The notes beneath the pieces were generated by a model. The model did not search any database, was not told where the DNA came from, and worked only from the letters and a program-made list of their open reading frames with translations. A program made the translations under genes and the position numbers. Below are positions 30,459-38,984 of a stretch of 57,762 nucleotides of DNA, one piece after another. The first letter of the stretch is position 1; each line of letters starts with the position of its first letter. Source of the stretch: Gammaproteobacteria bacterium (GTDB lineage Bacteria; Pseudomonadota; Gammaproteobacteria; Pseudomonadales; JAUIET01); assembly GCA_030431775.1 (NCBI GenBank), contig JAUIHW010000024.1, positions 1 to 57,762 on the forward strand, read 5' to 3'.

Positions 30459-31257
30459 CACATCATATTGGGATAGTTATAGAAATAGGATCCGTAGTAA
30501 GGCCGGTGGGTTTACCTTGAATGGAGACGTTACGCTGCGAGGCGAAGATCTTATAAAGTACATAGAAGATCACTCTTACTTTCAAGTACTTATTCTTGCG
30601 GTTACTGGTCGGCATGTGTCAAAAAATATTGCAGATTGGGTCGAGGTGCTTTTCAGTTGTTTGAGTTATCCAGATGCACGAATATGGTGTAACAATATTG
30701 CAGCGCTGGGCGGAGATAGCAAGTGTTCAATAGTCGGTGCAACAGCAGCAGGCATATTGGCCGCAGATTCGAGTCTATATGGCAGTCGTCCTATTTTGGG
30801 AAGTATGGCGTTTCTCGAAACCGCCTATAAGGATCATCAGACGGGTCTTTCGGCGAAAGAAATTGTAGAGCAACATCTTGCAAGTAATAAAGGTCGTTTT
30901 AGTATTGTTGGCTTTTCAAGACCGTTGGCGACTGGAGACGAGCGTGTGGAATTGTTACGCAGCAAAGCCAGAGCTTTAAGTATGCTAAAAGGCCCACATG
31001 AGGAGTTGGCCATGGCAATCCATAGCTATGCAAGTCAGCAATATGGTGAATCAATAAATATGAACGGATTTATTGCGGCTGTTAGTCTTGATCAGCAATT
31101 CACGGCGAAAGAGGTTTACCAGCTAAGTGCTGCAGCGGTTTTGTCCGGAGTAGAAGCCTGTTTTGTCGACTACGAAGAACGCCCAATCGGTACTTTTTTG
31201 CCGCAGCGATGCGATGATGTTGAATACATTGGGCCGGCGAAGCGAAGTTTGAATTAG
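30451..31257 (+). CDS. Citrate-synthase-fold protein B, catalytic residues lost
   Basis: The start is ATG 30451 inside the end of the preceding gene (ATGTCTGA overlap); ATG 30445 is an alternative. The 268-residue product follows the same fold: YFQVLILAVTGRHVSKNIADW, NNIAALGGDSKCSIVGATAAGIL, IVGFSRPLATGDERVELL and INMNGFIAAVSLDQQFTAKEV. Its C-terminal PIGTFLPQRCDDVEYIGPAK parallels the ATP-citrate lyase tail. All three catalytic positions look changed: the first His is absent (region GSRPILGSM), GFGHR has become GFSRP (Arg157) and the Asp is Asn205. It is a paralogue of protein A and much diverged from it. The coupling implies a defined complex. Known function: none that I recognise. Confidence 0.72.
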   Translation: MSDTSYWDSYRNRIRSKAGGFTLNGDVTLRGEDLIKYIEDHSYFQVLILAVTGRHVSKNIADWVEVLFSCLSYPDARIWCNNIAALGGDSKCSIVGATAAGILAADSSLYGSRPILGSMAFLETAYKDHQTGLSAKEIVEQHLASNKGRFSIVGFSRPLATGDERVELLRSKARALSMLKGPHEELAMAIHSYASQQYGESINMNGFIAAVSLDQQFTAKEVYQLSAAAVLSGVEACFVDYEERPIGTFLPQRCDDVEYIGPAKRSLN

Positions 31258-31259
31258 CC

Positions 31260-33740
31260 CTAAAACTTCATCTCCTCAATCGGCATCGGTCGGCTGATAC
31301 CGTAGCCCTGCACGTAGTCAACGCCGATCTCTCGCAGCTTGTCTTCGATTTCTTTGTTCTCTACAAACTCGGCAATGGTCTTTAAACCGGCTACGTGGCC
31401 AATATCATTGATTGAACGTACCATTGCCAGGTCCATCGGGTCATTGAGAATGTCTTTGATGAACATGCCGTCGATTTTCAGATAATCGACAGGTAGCTTC
31501 TTTAGATAGGCAAACGATGACATGCCGGTGCCAAAGTCATCCAGGGCAAACTTGCACCCAAGATCGCGGATTGCAGTGATAAAGCTACCAGCAATGGCAA
31601 AGTTTTTGACGGCCGCGGTCTCGGTAATTTCAAAGCAGATTTTTTCCGCAGGCACTTTAAACTCCTCAAATGCCGCACAAATATAGCTGTAGAACTCAGA
31701 GTCACTTAACGAGAGCCCGGATAGGTTAACCGCACAATGGGTTATTCGTTCAAGCTTGTCAGGGTTCTGGTGCAGCCATTCAAAGGCCGTGTGCACCACC
31801 CAGCGATCTATTTGCGGAATCAGGTTATAGCGTTCTGCTGCTGGTAGAAAATTGGCCGGTGATACTATGTCGGAATTGTCACCGTGCATACGAATCAGTA
31901 TTTCGTAACTGTATTCCGAATCGTCTTTCAATGACTTGATTGGCTGGCAATACAGTGTAAAGCGGTTTTCCCGCTCGGCCTGCACAATTTCAGAGGCCAG
32001 CTGAACTTCGCTGCGCATTCGTAGCGCCTGATCGTCACTGGAGTTATAAACATGCACACGATTGCCGCCGCTGTTCTGGGCGTTCAGGCATGCTGCCCTC
32101 GCGGAGGTCCAAATGTTTTGCAGGTCGTCGTTGTCTTGGTTTACCTGTGTGATGCCAATTGCAATCGTTACCTGGAATTTGCTGTTTTGCCACTCGTAAG
32201 TGAACGCATTGAACGCTGTGGTAATGTTTTCACATATACGCTCAGCTGCATCGATGGGGCAATAGCGAAGTAGTAGCGCAAATTCATGGCCACTGATGCG
32301 CGCAATGGCATCGCTGGGTGCGCGTACTTTCTGCACGAGCAGTTTGGCCACCTCCTGCAGTAGCTTGTCGCCTGCATCGCTACCCTGGCTTTCATTGATC
32401 ATCTTGAATTCGTTGACGTCAATGTAGCAAAGTGCGTGTTCAACCTGGGAGTTGATACAGTCATCCAGCGCGAGCTTCACTTCCTGGTCAAACACCTGGC
32501 GGTTTTTGAGCCCGGTCAGTGGGTCGTGGCTGGCGTGAAAAGTGAGCTGTTTTTCAAGGTTGCGGGCAGCAGTGCTGTCTTTAAACACCATCACTGCGCC
32601 ACTGACGCCGCTGTCAACATTCTTGATCGGTGATGCTGACACTTCGATCACCATTTCCAGGCCCTGTTTACTGCGCAGCAGCATATTGGAACGGGCCTGA
32701 ATAGAGCGCTGTTCCTGTAGGCAGCGCTCCAGAGGGCTGACAGCAGGTACTCGTGAATACTCGTGATAAGTGCGAAACACCTCGTTTATCTTCTTGCCTT
32801 GTGCTTCCACTTCGAGCCAACCGGATAGCTGCTCAGCAACCGGGTTCATATAAACTACACGTGCCTCGGCGTCGGTTGTAATCACTCCGTCGCCAATCGC
32901 GTTCAAGGTAACCAGCGCCCGTTCTTTTTCTGAGGCTAACTCACGTTGGCGCTGTTCAAACTGTTCATTGCTGGTAATGTAGTCTTCCCGGTGTGCAGCG
33001 ATATTACAAACGTGGCGAAGTTGTTCGGCCCTGAATGGCTTGGAGATAAAGTCCACAGCTCCAGCAGCAATCAGTGCACCGGCTTTTTCTGCGCTGCCAA
33101 ACGCCGTCATCATCACTACGGATTGCGTGGGTTTGACTTTCAGTATTTCCTGAAGGACCTCCTCACCAGACATCTTGGGTAGCATGAGGTCCAGCAATAC
33201 AATTTCATGACGTCTTTCCAGCCAGGCATGCAAACCGGCTTGGCCGTCGGTAGCGGTTTCAATGTGAAAACGGTTCTTCAGCACTCTCTCAACCAGCTTG
33301 GCCGTATCAGGGTAGTCTTCAACAACCAGAATTGAGCCTTTTGGTGGCTCGATATGGCCTTCCTGAAACATCTTCTCTATGGCGCGTGGCAGGGTGTATG
33401 CCTGCTGCAAAGGGATGAAGGCGTTTACTTCAAATTCCTTCGCGGTTGCCAGGGCAATTTGTTCGCTGAAAGTCTCGGACACAATGAAAACGGGTGTGTT
33501 GGCTTTACTGGTCAACACCCCAGAGCGTATCAGCCGAGTTAAACGCCAGGCATCCAGGTCCCCGAGCTCGACATTGGTAACAACTACATCGAAGGAGTGC
33601 TCGTTCAACAGCTTAATGCAGTGGTGGTCCCCAGCCGACTCGGTAATTTTGTCAAAACCGCGTTCGGCCAGTGCCCGTTTGATCAAATGGCGATTTCGTT
33701 CATCCGGGTGTGCCAGAAGTATGTGCTGGGTTTGAGTCAT
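31260..33740 (-). CDS. Dual-receiver PAS-GGDEF-EAL protein, probable c-di-GMP phosphodiesterase
   Basis: An 826-residue cytoplasmic signalling protein. Receiver 1 (about 6-125) has Asn56 where the phospho-acceptor Asp should be (DVVVTNVEL) and is likely not phosphorylated. Receiver 2 (about 136-255) keeps Asp184 (IVLLDLMLPKMSG) and the MMTAFGS/SKPF switch residues. A PAS domain (about 285-400, VTLNAIGDGVITTDAEARV) follows. The GGDEF domain has a degraded active site, SGHEF at 483-487, so cyclase activity is unlikely. The EAL domain keeps the catalytic Glu613 (YEILIRM), FEITETAAV, DDFGTGMSSFAYLK, LKIDGMFI and QGYGISRPMP. I infer c-di-GMP hydrolysis controlled by phosphorylation of receiver 2. 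It converges on protein B with a two-base gap. Confidence 0.9.
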   Translation of the reverse strand: MTQTQHILLAHPDERNRHLIKRALAERGFDKITESAGDHHCIKLLNEHSFDVVVTNVELGDLDAWRLTRLIRSGVLTSKANTPVFIVSETFSEQIALATAKEFEVNAFIPLQQAYTLPRAIEKMFQEGHIEPPKGSILVVEDYPDTAKLVERVLKNRFHIETATDGQAGLHAWLERRHEIVLLDLMLPKMSGEEVLQEILKVKPTQSVVMMTAFGSAEKAGALIAAGAVDFISKPFRAEQLRHVCNIAAHREDYITSNEQFEQRQRELASEKERALVTLNAIGDGVITTDAEARVVYMNPVAEQLSGWLEVEAQGKKINEVFRTYHEYSRVPAVSPLERCLQEQRSIQARSNMLLRSKQGLEMVIEVSASPIKNVDSGVSGAVMVFKDSTAARNLEKQLTFHASHDPLTGLKNRQVFDQEVKLALDDCINSQVEHALCYIDVNEFKMINESQGSDAGDKLLQEVAKLLVQKVRAPSDAIARISGHEFALLLRYCPIDAAERICENITTAFNAFTYEWQNSKFQVTIAIGITQVNQDNDDLQNIWTSARAACLNAQNSGGNRVHVYNSSDDQALRMRSEVQLASEIVQAERENRFTLYCQPIKSLKDDSEYSYEILIRMHGDNSDIVSPANFLPAAERYNLIPQIDRWVVHTAFEWLHQNPDKLERITHCAVNLSGLSLSDSEFYSYICAAFEEFKVPAEKICFEITETAAVKNFAIAGSFITAIRDLGCKFALDDFGTGMSSFAYLKKLPVDYLKIDGMFIKDILNDPMDLAMVRSINDIGHVAGLKTIAEFVENKEIEDKLREIGVDYVQGYGISRPMPIEEMKF

Positions 33741-33838
33741 GCTGTAACGTGCTGTACATCCTGGCAGTACTGCCGGTTCTGTAGGCCAACCTTATAAGTA
33801 GTTGATTCTTAAAGTATAGGGTCAGGTATCTGAGGGCG

Positions 33839-35095
33839 CTAGTTTAGCAGCGCCAGCCTTGCGAGGTTGGCATCAATCACAGTAACGATTTCATTAATTT
33901 CTTCGGTAGTGCGCACAATATAACGTTGTTCCAGTTCACGTATTTGTGCTTTGCTTAACAAATAGCCAGCCGAGCTGTTGCTGTTGAGAATAGCCGCTTG
34001 CATGGTGGCCGCTTTTTGCTCAGTCAACGTTGCTTGGCGGGCCAGGCGCACACCGGCCCGGTCGGCAACCAGGTCGCCTGCACCGAATTCCTTACCAATC
34101 GACACATCATAGAATTCCTTATAAATGCCGATGTAATCACTGAAGTCGGTACCACCAATCAGGTAGAGCGCTGCGGAGTTTACGAAATGTTGTGCCAAGT
34201 CACGGCGCTGATGCACCGACAACAACAATTTAGCTTCGGGGGAGTCGTCAATCTGATTGCGTAGCATGACACGCAGCGTGCTTGAATCGGCTTCCTGTAA
34301 AGCCAGTGCCAGCAGTGCTGTGGTGTTAGCCCGAATGGCCGACGACTGTTGGCTGCGTTGCTGGGCTAAGCCAAACACTGCTTGCAGAGCGACATGCAAT
34401 GGTATGGGCGCCTGCTTGTCATAGCGCTCACCCAGCTGCGCTAGGTGGTTCATGTACGGTTCGAGTTCCAGTTGCGAGATGCTGTTGCCATTGGCGTCGA
34501 GACTGCCCGCTCTGATCCCGCCGAGGTGGTAACGGATATGCACAGCGTCGGCATCAAACCTGGCGTACTCGATATTGCCATAGGCATTGAGTGCAGTGCG
34601 GCAGCGGAGGTCGCGTTTACAGCGCTGCACAAGCCATGGTTCCAGCATGGCAATCACAGGCTGCGGTACGCTGAGGTTGCCCACCTCAATGCGTTCAACG
34701 CTGACATGCCTGGGAGCGTCGGCGGGTTTTCCGATGACGCGTACATTCAGTACGTTTCTCGTCCATTGCATGGGTAACCGGGCGCTTAGGGTCGCGCTGA
34801 GCTGTCCATCGCTAAACTCTATTGCTGCCGCAGAGCCGATTCCCAATCTTTGCAGTTCCTGTTTGGCCAGGGCCGCCAGCTCCTTATAGCGGACAGTAAT
34901 ATCACTATCAGTTTGGGTCGGCTCGGGCTGATTGCCGTCAGTGTGGCTGTTCACTGCTGGTGCATTGGCCGAAATTGCCAAATCAGGTGCGGCGCTGAGC
35001 GCCAGGTAGACGCTGCCGATAGCGATACAGGACAGCAGCGCAAACATTCCCGTAATAATCAACAGCAGTGACTTAAAAACACGCATATTGCTCAA
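33839..35095 (-). CDS. Unrecognised membrane-anchored protein
   Basis: I do not recognise this 418-residue protein. It has one N-terminal membrane helix (about residues 9-33, LLLIITGMFALLSCIAIGSVYLAL) and a Thr/Pro/Asp-rich linker (about 45-67). The rest is soluble and would be periplasmic. A mixed region has paired Cys (RCKRDLRCR) that may form a disulfide. A helical second half contains GTDFSDYIGIYKEFYDVSIGKEFGAGDL and VADRAGVRLARQAT, which look like a conserved core. Codon use is like the neighbouring core genes. It lies 81 bases downstream of srkA and 98 bases upstream of the GGDEF/EAL gene, all on the minus strand. I assign no function. Confidence 0.7.
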   Translation of the reverse strand: MSNMRVFKSLLLIITGMFALLSCIAIGSVYLALSAAPDLAISANAPAVNSHTDGNQPEPTQTDSDITVRYKELAALAKQELQRLGIGSAAAIEFSDGQLSATLSARLPMQWTRNVLNVRVIGKPADAPRHVSVERIEVGNLSVPQPVIAMLEPWLVQRCKRDLRCRTALNAYGNIEYARFDADAVHIRYHLGGIRAGSLDANGNSISQLELEPYMNHLAQLGERYDKQAPIPLHVALQAVFGLAQQRSQQSSAIRANTTALLALALQEADSSTLRVMLRNQIDDSPEAKLLLSVHQRRDLAQHFVNSAALYLIGGTDFSDYIGIYKEFYDVSIGKEFGAGDLVADRAGVRLARQATLTEQKAATMQAAILNSNSSAGYLLSKAQIRELEQRYIVRTTEEINEIVTVIDANLARLALLN

Positions 35096-35176
35096 GACTC
35101 GGCTGGTTCTGGTCCGCTGAATTTATAATAGTCTGCTGCCGGTCTAACGGCCAGTATATGTTTCTGGCCGGACTTG

Positions 35177-36169
35177 CTAGCCGTGAGCCAGAGCGGCTTC
35201 GCTTTGTTGCAGACCGTAGAGCTGCTCGCGCAGCGTGAGAATTTGCTCAGACCAGTAGCGGCCAGTATTGAACCAGGGAAATGCCATTGGAAACGCGGGG
35301 TCGTCCCAGCGGCTTGCCAGCCAGGCGCTGTGGTGCAATAGTCGAAGTGTGCGGTAATACTCAACCAGATGCGCCTCCTGCCAATTAAAGTCATGGAACA
35401 TTTCGTAGTTGCGGATAATCGTGTCCAATTGGTGGCGCATGTCGTCGTCCGAGCCACTCAGCAACATCCAGATATCCTGTATCGCACAGGCCGAGCGGGT
35501 GTCGTCCAAGTCAAGCATCATCACCCGTTCTTCCTGCTGGAGCATATTACCAAGGTGAAAATCGCCATGGCTGCGTAACTTTGTGAACTGTTGACTACGA
35601 TTTTCGATCGATTTGAGTAATACCAGAATGTCCCGACTGAGTGACTCGTAGCTGCTTTGCAGCTCGCAGGGAATCCACCGCGCCAGTAGCAGGCTGATGC
35701 TCTCTTCAGCGTAGTTGCTGGTATCGATGCTGGGCCTTTGCTTGAAGCTGGCTTGTCGTGCAATAGCATGCATACGCCCGAGCAGTCGTCCGAGCCGGTC
35801 CAGCATCTGCGGGTCTTCCAGGTTAGGCGCGTGTCCTCCTACTCGGTCAAACAAGGCAAACTGAAAGCCCTGGTATTGAAACAGACTGGTGTTGTCAAAG
35901 ACCAGTGGGGCAATGACGTCAATTTCCGCTTCTGCCAACTCATGGCTGAAAGCATGCTCTTCATGTATCTGATCCACCGACCAGCGCTCCGGACGATAAA
36001 ACTTGGCGATTATTGGCGCGCGGTCTTCAAGACCTACCTGGTATACCCGGTTTTCGTAACTGTTCAACGCCAGCAAACGGGCATCAGCCTGCAGACCAAT
36101 ACTGTCAATCGCATCGCAAATAAACTCGGGGCTGAGGGTCTCAAAAGGGTGGCTTTGCTGGTTTGACAA
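35177..36169 (-). CDS. srkA: Stress response kinase A (YihE/RdoA family)
   Basis: SrkA is a Ser/Thr protein kinase with a choline-kinase-like fold that protects stressed cells (established for E. coli YihE). The 330-residue product shows LNSYENRVYQVGLEDRAPIIAKFYRP, HEEHAFSHELAEAEIDVIAPL, the catalytic loop SHGDFHLGNML and the metal-binding MLDLDDTRSA, where E. coli has a DFDD-type box. The start is TTG 36169, the only in-frame start that keeps the family N-terminus. Its leader has no Shine-Dalgarno. Instead the transcript would carry CTGGATCACCTCCTT right at the start codon, identical to the 16S rRNA tail (separate entry). It follows comF by 53 bases. Confidence 0.93.
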   Translation of the reverse strand: MSNQQSHPFETLSPEFICDAIDSIGLQADARLLALNSYENRVYQVGLEDRAPIIAKFYRPERWSVDQIHEEHAFSHELAEAEIDVIAPLVFDNTSLFQYQGFQFALFDRVGGHAPNLEDPQMLDRLGRLLGRMHAIARQASFKQRPSIDTSNYAEESISLLLARWIPCELQSSYESLSRDILVLLKSIENRSQQFTKLRSHGDFHLGNMLQQEERVMMLDLDDTRSACAIQDIWMLLSGSDDDMRHQLDTIIRNYEMFHDFNWQEAHLVEYYRTLRLLHHSAWLASRWDDPAFPMAFPWFNTGRYWSEQILTLREQLYGLQQSEAALAHG

Positions 36170-36182
36170 GGAGGTGATCCAG
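36168..36182 (-). other. 15-base copy of the 16S rRNA 3' tail at the srkA start
   Basis: Minus strand reads CTGGATCACCTCCTT, the same as the last bases of Pseudomonas-type 16S rRNA, running into the TTG start of srkA. The plus strand is therefore a perfect extended Shine-Dalgarno, AAGGAGGTGATCCAG. No rRNA sequence flanks it. On the plus strand the nearest frame is a 22-codon GTG frame at 36192, which I do not call a gene. Confidence 0.6.
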
Positions 36183-36222
36183 GGAGTACCTGTGCAGTGT
36201 ATCAGTTTTGTCCTGCTGTGCC

Positions 36223-36975
36223 TTATTCAAGTGGGGTTCTTGCAGCCACCCACACGGTAACCTCCTGAACCCCGGCGCGCTTCAGTACTTGAGCCAGTTC
36301 ATTAGCTGTTGCGCCGGTGGTCATAACGTCGTCAACAATGGCCACCCGCTGAGGAAGACGCGCGCTATGTCTGACAGCAAACACACCTTGTATGTTGTGC
36401 TCACGTTCACGCATAGTCTGCTGGCTTTGTGGGGGAGCGTATCTGGTTCGGCGCGTACCATGAACGTCAATGCTGAGCTGAGTGCGGGACAGTTTTCGAT
36501 AGTGCTTTCTGAGGCTTTTGGCGAACACTATACTCTGGTTATAGCCGCGGCTCAGCAATCGGCGCAGGTGCAGCGGTACTGGAACAATGCAGTCGGGCGG
36601 AGAGTGCATCAGTGAATTATGGTGAATCTGCTGGGCGAGCAGGCGCGCCAGCAAGTCACCATACTCAAAGCGTGCCTGGTATTTAAAGCCGCTGATCAGG
36701 CGGTCGACCGGGGCCGTGTATTGTAAGGCTGCCACACAGTAGTCGAAGCTCGGTGGCGCCACCTGGCAGCGGCCGCACAGGGAATTTGCAGCGGCCCCGG
36801 GTAATGGGAGAGCACATTGGTAACAGAACTGGCTTAGATGGGGTAGGGCTTCGCGGCAGAGAGTGCAGAGTTGGTACTCATGGGCGCGTAACGGTTCAAG
36901 GCAAAGCAGACAGTAGGGGTTTAACAGCCTGCTCAGCTGTTCGGCCGCCCCTGGTTTAGGCAGGTCGTGTTGCAT
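36223..36975 (-). CDS. comF: ComF/GntX-family phosphoribosyltransferase-like protein
   Basis: This family is needed for DNA uptake in competent bacteria and, as GntX/YhgH, for use of DNA as a nutrient; its chemistry is unsettled. I start at ATG 36975 because AAGGA lies six bases upstream; an in-frame GTG at 36990 would run through that site. The 250-residue product has zinc-finger-like Cys pairs (CLLC, CTLC, CYQC, CGRC). Then come FDYCVAALQYTAPVDRLISGFKY, CIVPVPLHLRRLLSRGYNQS and the PRPP loop VAIVDDVMTTGATANE. It is the first minus-strand gene of the comF-srkA run. With the type IV pilus genes in the same window, a competence role is reasonable. Confidence 0.9.
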   Translation of the reverse strand: MQHDLPKPGAAEQLSRLLNPYCLLCLEPLRAHEYQLCTLCREALPHLSQFCYQCALPLPGAAANSLCGRCQVAPPSFDYCVAALQYTAPVDRLISGFKYQARFEYGDLLARLLAQQIHHNSLMHSPPDCIVPVPLHLRRLLSRGYNQSIVFAKSLRKHYRKLSRTQLSIDVHGTRRTRYAPPQSQQTMREREHNIQGVFAVRHSARLPQRVAIVDDVMTTGATANELAQVLKRAGVQEVTVWVAARTPLE

Positions 36976-37184
36976 AGTGCGTCCTTGCACAGCGTTGTTA
37001 ATCCGATTGAAAACAGAATACGTAGTTCGAGAGCAGAACGGAAGCCCCCAGTGTTACCCGCTGGTTGCTGGCTGGATCTGGCCCACACGGCTGGCCGAAT
37101 ATAACCTTGTTTTGCTGCTGTGATGCGCCACACTTTTGTTTTTGCCCGGCATACCCGCATGGATTCTACGATCAGGAGACCCTA

Positions 37185-38984
37185 ATGCCCGAATACAACA
37201 CCCCGGTACGCGACATTCAGTTTGTATTGTTTGAAATGCTCAATGCAGAACAACATTATCAGTCCATTTCGGCTTATCAGGAGATCAACCGCGAACTGCT
37301 CAGTGCGGTCATCGATGAGGCGGCCAAGTTTGCCGACGAAGTGCTGGCGCCCTTGTACCAGGTGGGTGACAAGGAGGGTTGTACCTGGACACCGGAAGGC
37401 GTTACGACACCAACCGGTTTTAAGGAAGCGTACCAACAATACGTGGCCAATGGCTGGCCAGCGATGAGCGAACCTGAGGAGCTCGGCGGGCAGGGGCTGC
37501 CGCATTCATTCGGCGGTGTTATCAATAACGAAATTGTAGGCACGGCAAACTGGCCGTGGGGTATGTATCCCGGATTGTCGCACGGTGCGAAAGTAACTCT
37601 GCGGACCCACGGTACAGAGGAGCAGATTCAGCGCTACGTGCCAAAAATGGTCGAAGGCGCCTGGACTGGTACCATGTGTTTGACCGAAGCCCATTGCGGA
37701 ACCGACCTTGGCCTGCTGCGCACCAAGGCCGAGCCGAACCCGGACGGAAGCTATAACATTACCGGCACCAAGATTTTCATTTCGGCGGGTGATCATGACC
37801 TGTCCGAAAACATTATCCACATCGTGCTGGCTCGTCTGCCTGACGCCCCCGAAGGTACCAGTGGTATTTCACTTTTTGTGGTGCCCAAGTTCAAGGTCAA
37901 TGACGACGGAACGATTGGCGAGCGCAATAATGTGAATTGCGGTGCGATAGAGCATAAGATGGGAATCAATGGCTCGGCCACCTGCGTACTGAATTTCGAC
38001 GGTGCTCGCGGTTATCTGGTTGGTGAACCGAACCGTGGTCTGCCAGCCATGTTCACCTTCATGAATTCCGCGCGCATTGGTACTGCTATCCAGGGCTTGT
38101 GCACTGCCGAACGCGCTTTCCAGGGTGCCCTGGAGTACGCCCGCGAGCGCCTGCAGATGCGCTCACTCAGTGGCCCGAAAAACCCGGAAGGTATTGCTGA
38201 TCCGATTATTGTCCACCCCAATGTACGTCGCATGTTGCTGACTCAGAAGGCTTTCGCCGAAGGCGGGAGAGCATTGATGTATTGGCTTGGTCAGCATCTG
38301 GATATAGCGCACAGTGACCAAGGCGATAAGTCCAAGGCATCGGATGACCTGCTCTCCTTTCTGACACCAATTGCCAAGGCCTTCCTGACCGAAACCGGCG
38401 TGGAAGCGGCCAATTATGGGGTACAGATATTTGGTGGGCACGGTTACATCAAAGAATGGGGGATGGAACAGATTGTCCGTGATGGCCGTATTGCGACGAT
38501 TTACGAAGGAACAACTGGTATCCAGTCCATCGACCTGCTGGGCCGTAAGGTCTTGGGTTCTGGTGGAGAGCTTCTCAAAAATTACACCAAGATTGTGCAC
38601 CTGTTCTGTAAAGAACATGCCGACAATGAAGCGATGCAGGAGTTTATCGAGCCGCTGAATGCCATGAATCAGGAGATTGGTGAACTGACTATGCAGATAG
38701 GCGCCGCCGCGATGGAAAACCCGGAAGAAGCCGGTGCTGCCTCGGTGGACTATCTGATGTATTCCGGGTATTTTGTGCTGGCGCACATGTGGGCCTGGAT
38801 CGCATTTACGGCAATACAAGCCTTGGAGTCGGATGCCGCAGAGGCTGATTTCTACAATGCGAAGCTGGCGACGGCGCGCTTTTATTATCAAAGGTTGTTG
38901 CCGCGGACGCTGGCTCACAAAGCGGCAATGTTGTCTGGCGCGTCCAACCTGATGACCTTGCCCGAGGAGCACTTTGAATTCTAA
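37185..38984 (+). CDS. Acyl-CoA dehydrogenase with C-terminal extension
   Basis: This is an FAD enzyme of fatty-acid or acyl-CoA catabolism that forms the 2,3-double bond. The start is ATG 37185 with AGGAG seven bases upstream, giving 599 residues; an upstream in-frame ATG at 37065 lacks support. The order is an N-terminal helical domain, then GTMCLTEAHCGTDLGLLRTKA, the FAD-binding beta domain, and a helical domain with QGLCTAERAFQGALEYARERLQMR. IYEGTTGIQSIDLLGRK follows and contains the catalytic-type Glu. A further C-terminal ~120 residues of the DUF-type extension are found in PA0506/FadE-like long enzymes. The end overlaps or abuts the DUF3094 gene. The chain length of the substrate is not readable. 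Confidence 0.9.
   Translation: MPEYNTPVRDIQFVLFEMLNAEQHYQSISAYQEINRELLSAVIDEAAKFADEVLAPLYQVGDKEGCTWTPEGVTTPTGFKEAYQQYVANGWPAMSEPEELGGQGLPHSFGGVINNEIVGTANWPWGMYPGLSHGAKVTLRTHGTEEQIQRYVPKMVEGAWTGTMCLTEAHCGTDLGLLRTKAEPNPDGSYNITGTKIFISAGDHDLSENIIHIVLARLPDAPEGTSGISLFVVPKFKVNDDGTIGERNNVNCGAIEHKMGINGSATCVLNFDGARGYLVGEPNRGLPAMFTFMNSARIGTAIQGLCTAERAFQGALEYARERLQMRSLSGPKNPEGIADPIIVHPNVRRMLLTQKAFAEGGRALMYWLGQHLDIAHSDQGDKSKASDDLLSFLTPIAKAFLTETGVEAANYGVQIFGGHGYIKEWGMEQIVRDGRIATIYEGTTGIQSIDLLGRKVLGSGGELLKNYTKIVHLFCKEHADNEAMQEFIEPLNAMNQEIGELTMQIGAAAMENPEEAGAASVDYLMYSGYFVLAHMWAWIAFTAIQALESDAAEADFYNAKLATARFYYQRLLPRTLAHKAAMLSGASNLMTLPEEHFEF

Noticed and set aside
29634-31257. The two citrate-synthase-like frames as one gene split by a frameshift
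   Set aside because: Each frame contains its own full-length module, including a GF-G/S motif and a C-terminal segment, and each has its own start; the eight-base overlap is a normal coupling. They are paralogues, not halves.
36168-36182. A fragment of a real 16S rRNA gene
   Set aside because: The match is only 15 bases. Neither the preceding 16S helix 45 sequence nor ITS-like sequence flanks it, and it sits exactly between comF and srkA.
36192-36260. A 22-codon GTG frame on the plus strand after the AAGGAGGTGATCC sequence, encoding a hydrophobic peptide
   Set aside because: The strong ribosome-binding site is 17 bases from the GTG, the frame soon enters antisense comF sequence, and a frame this short is expected by chance. 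It is worth only a ribosome-profiling look.
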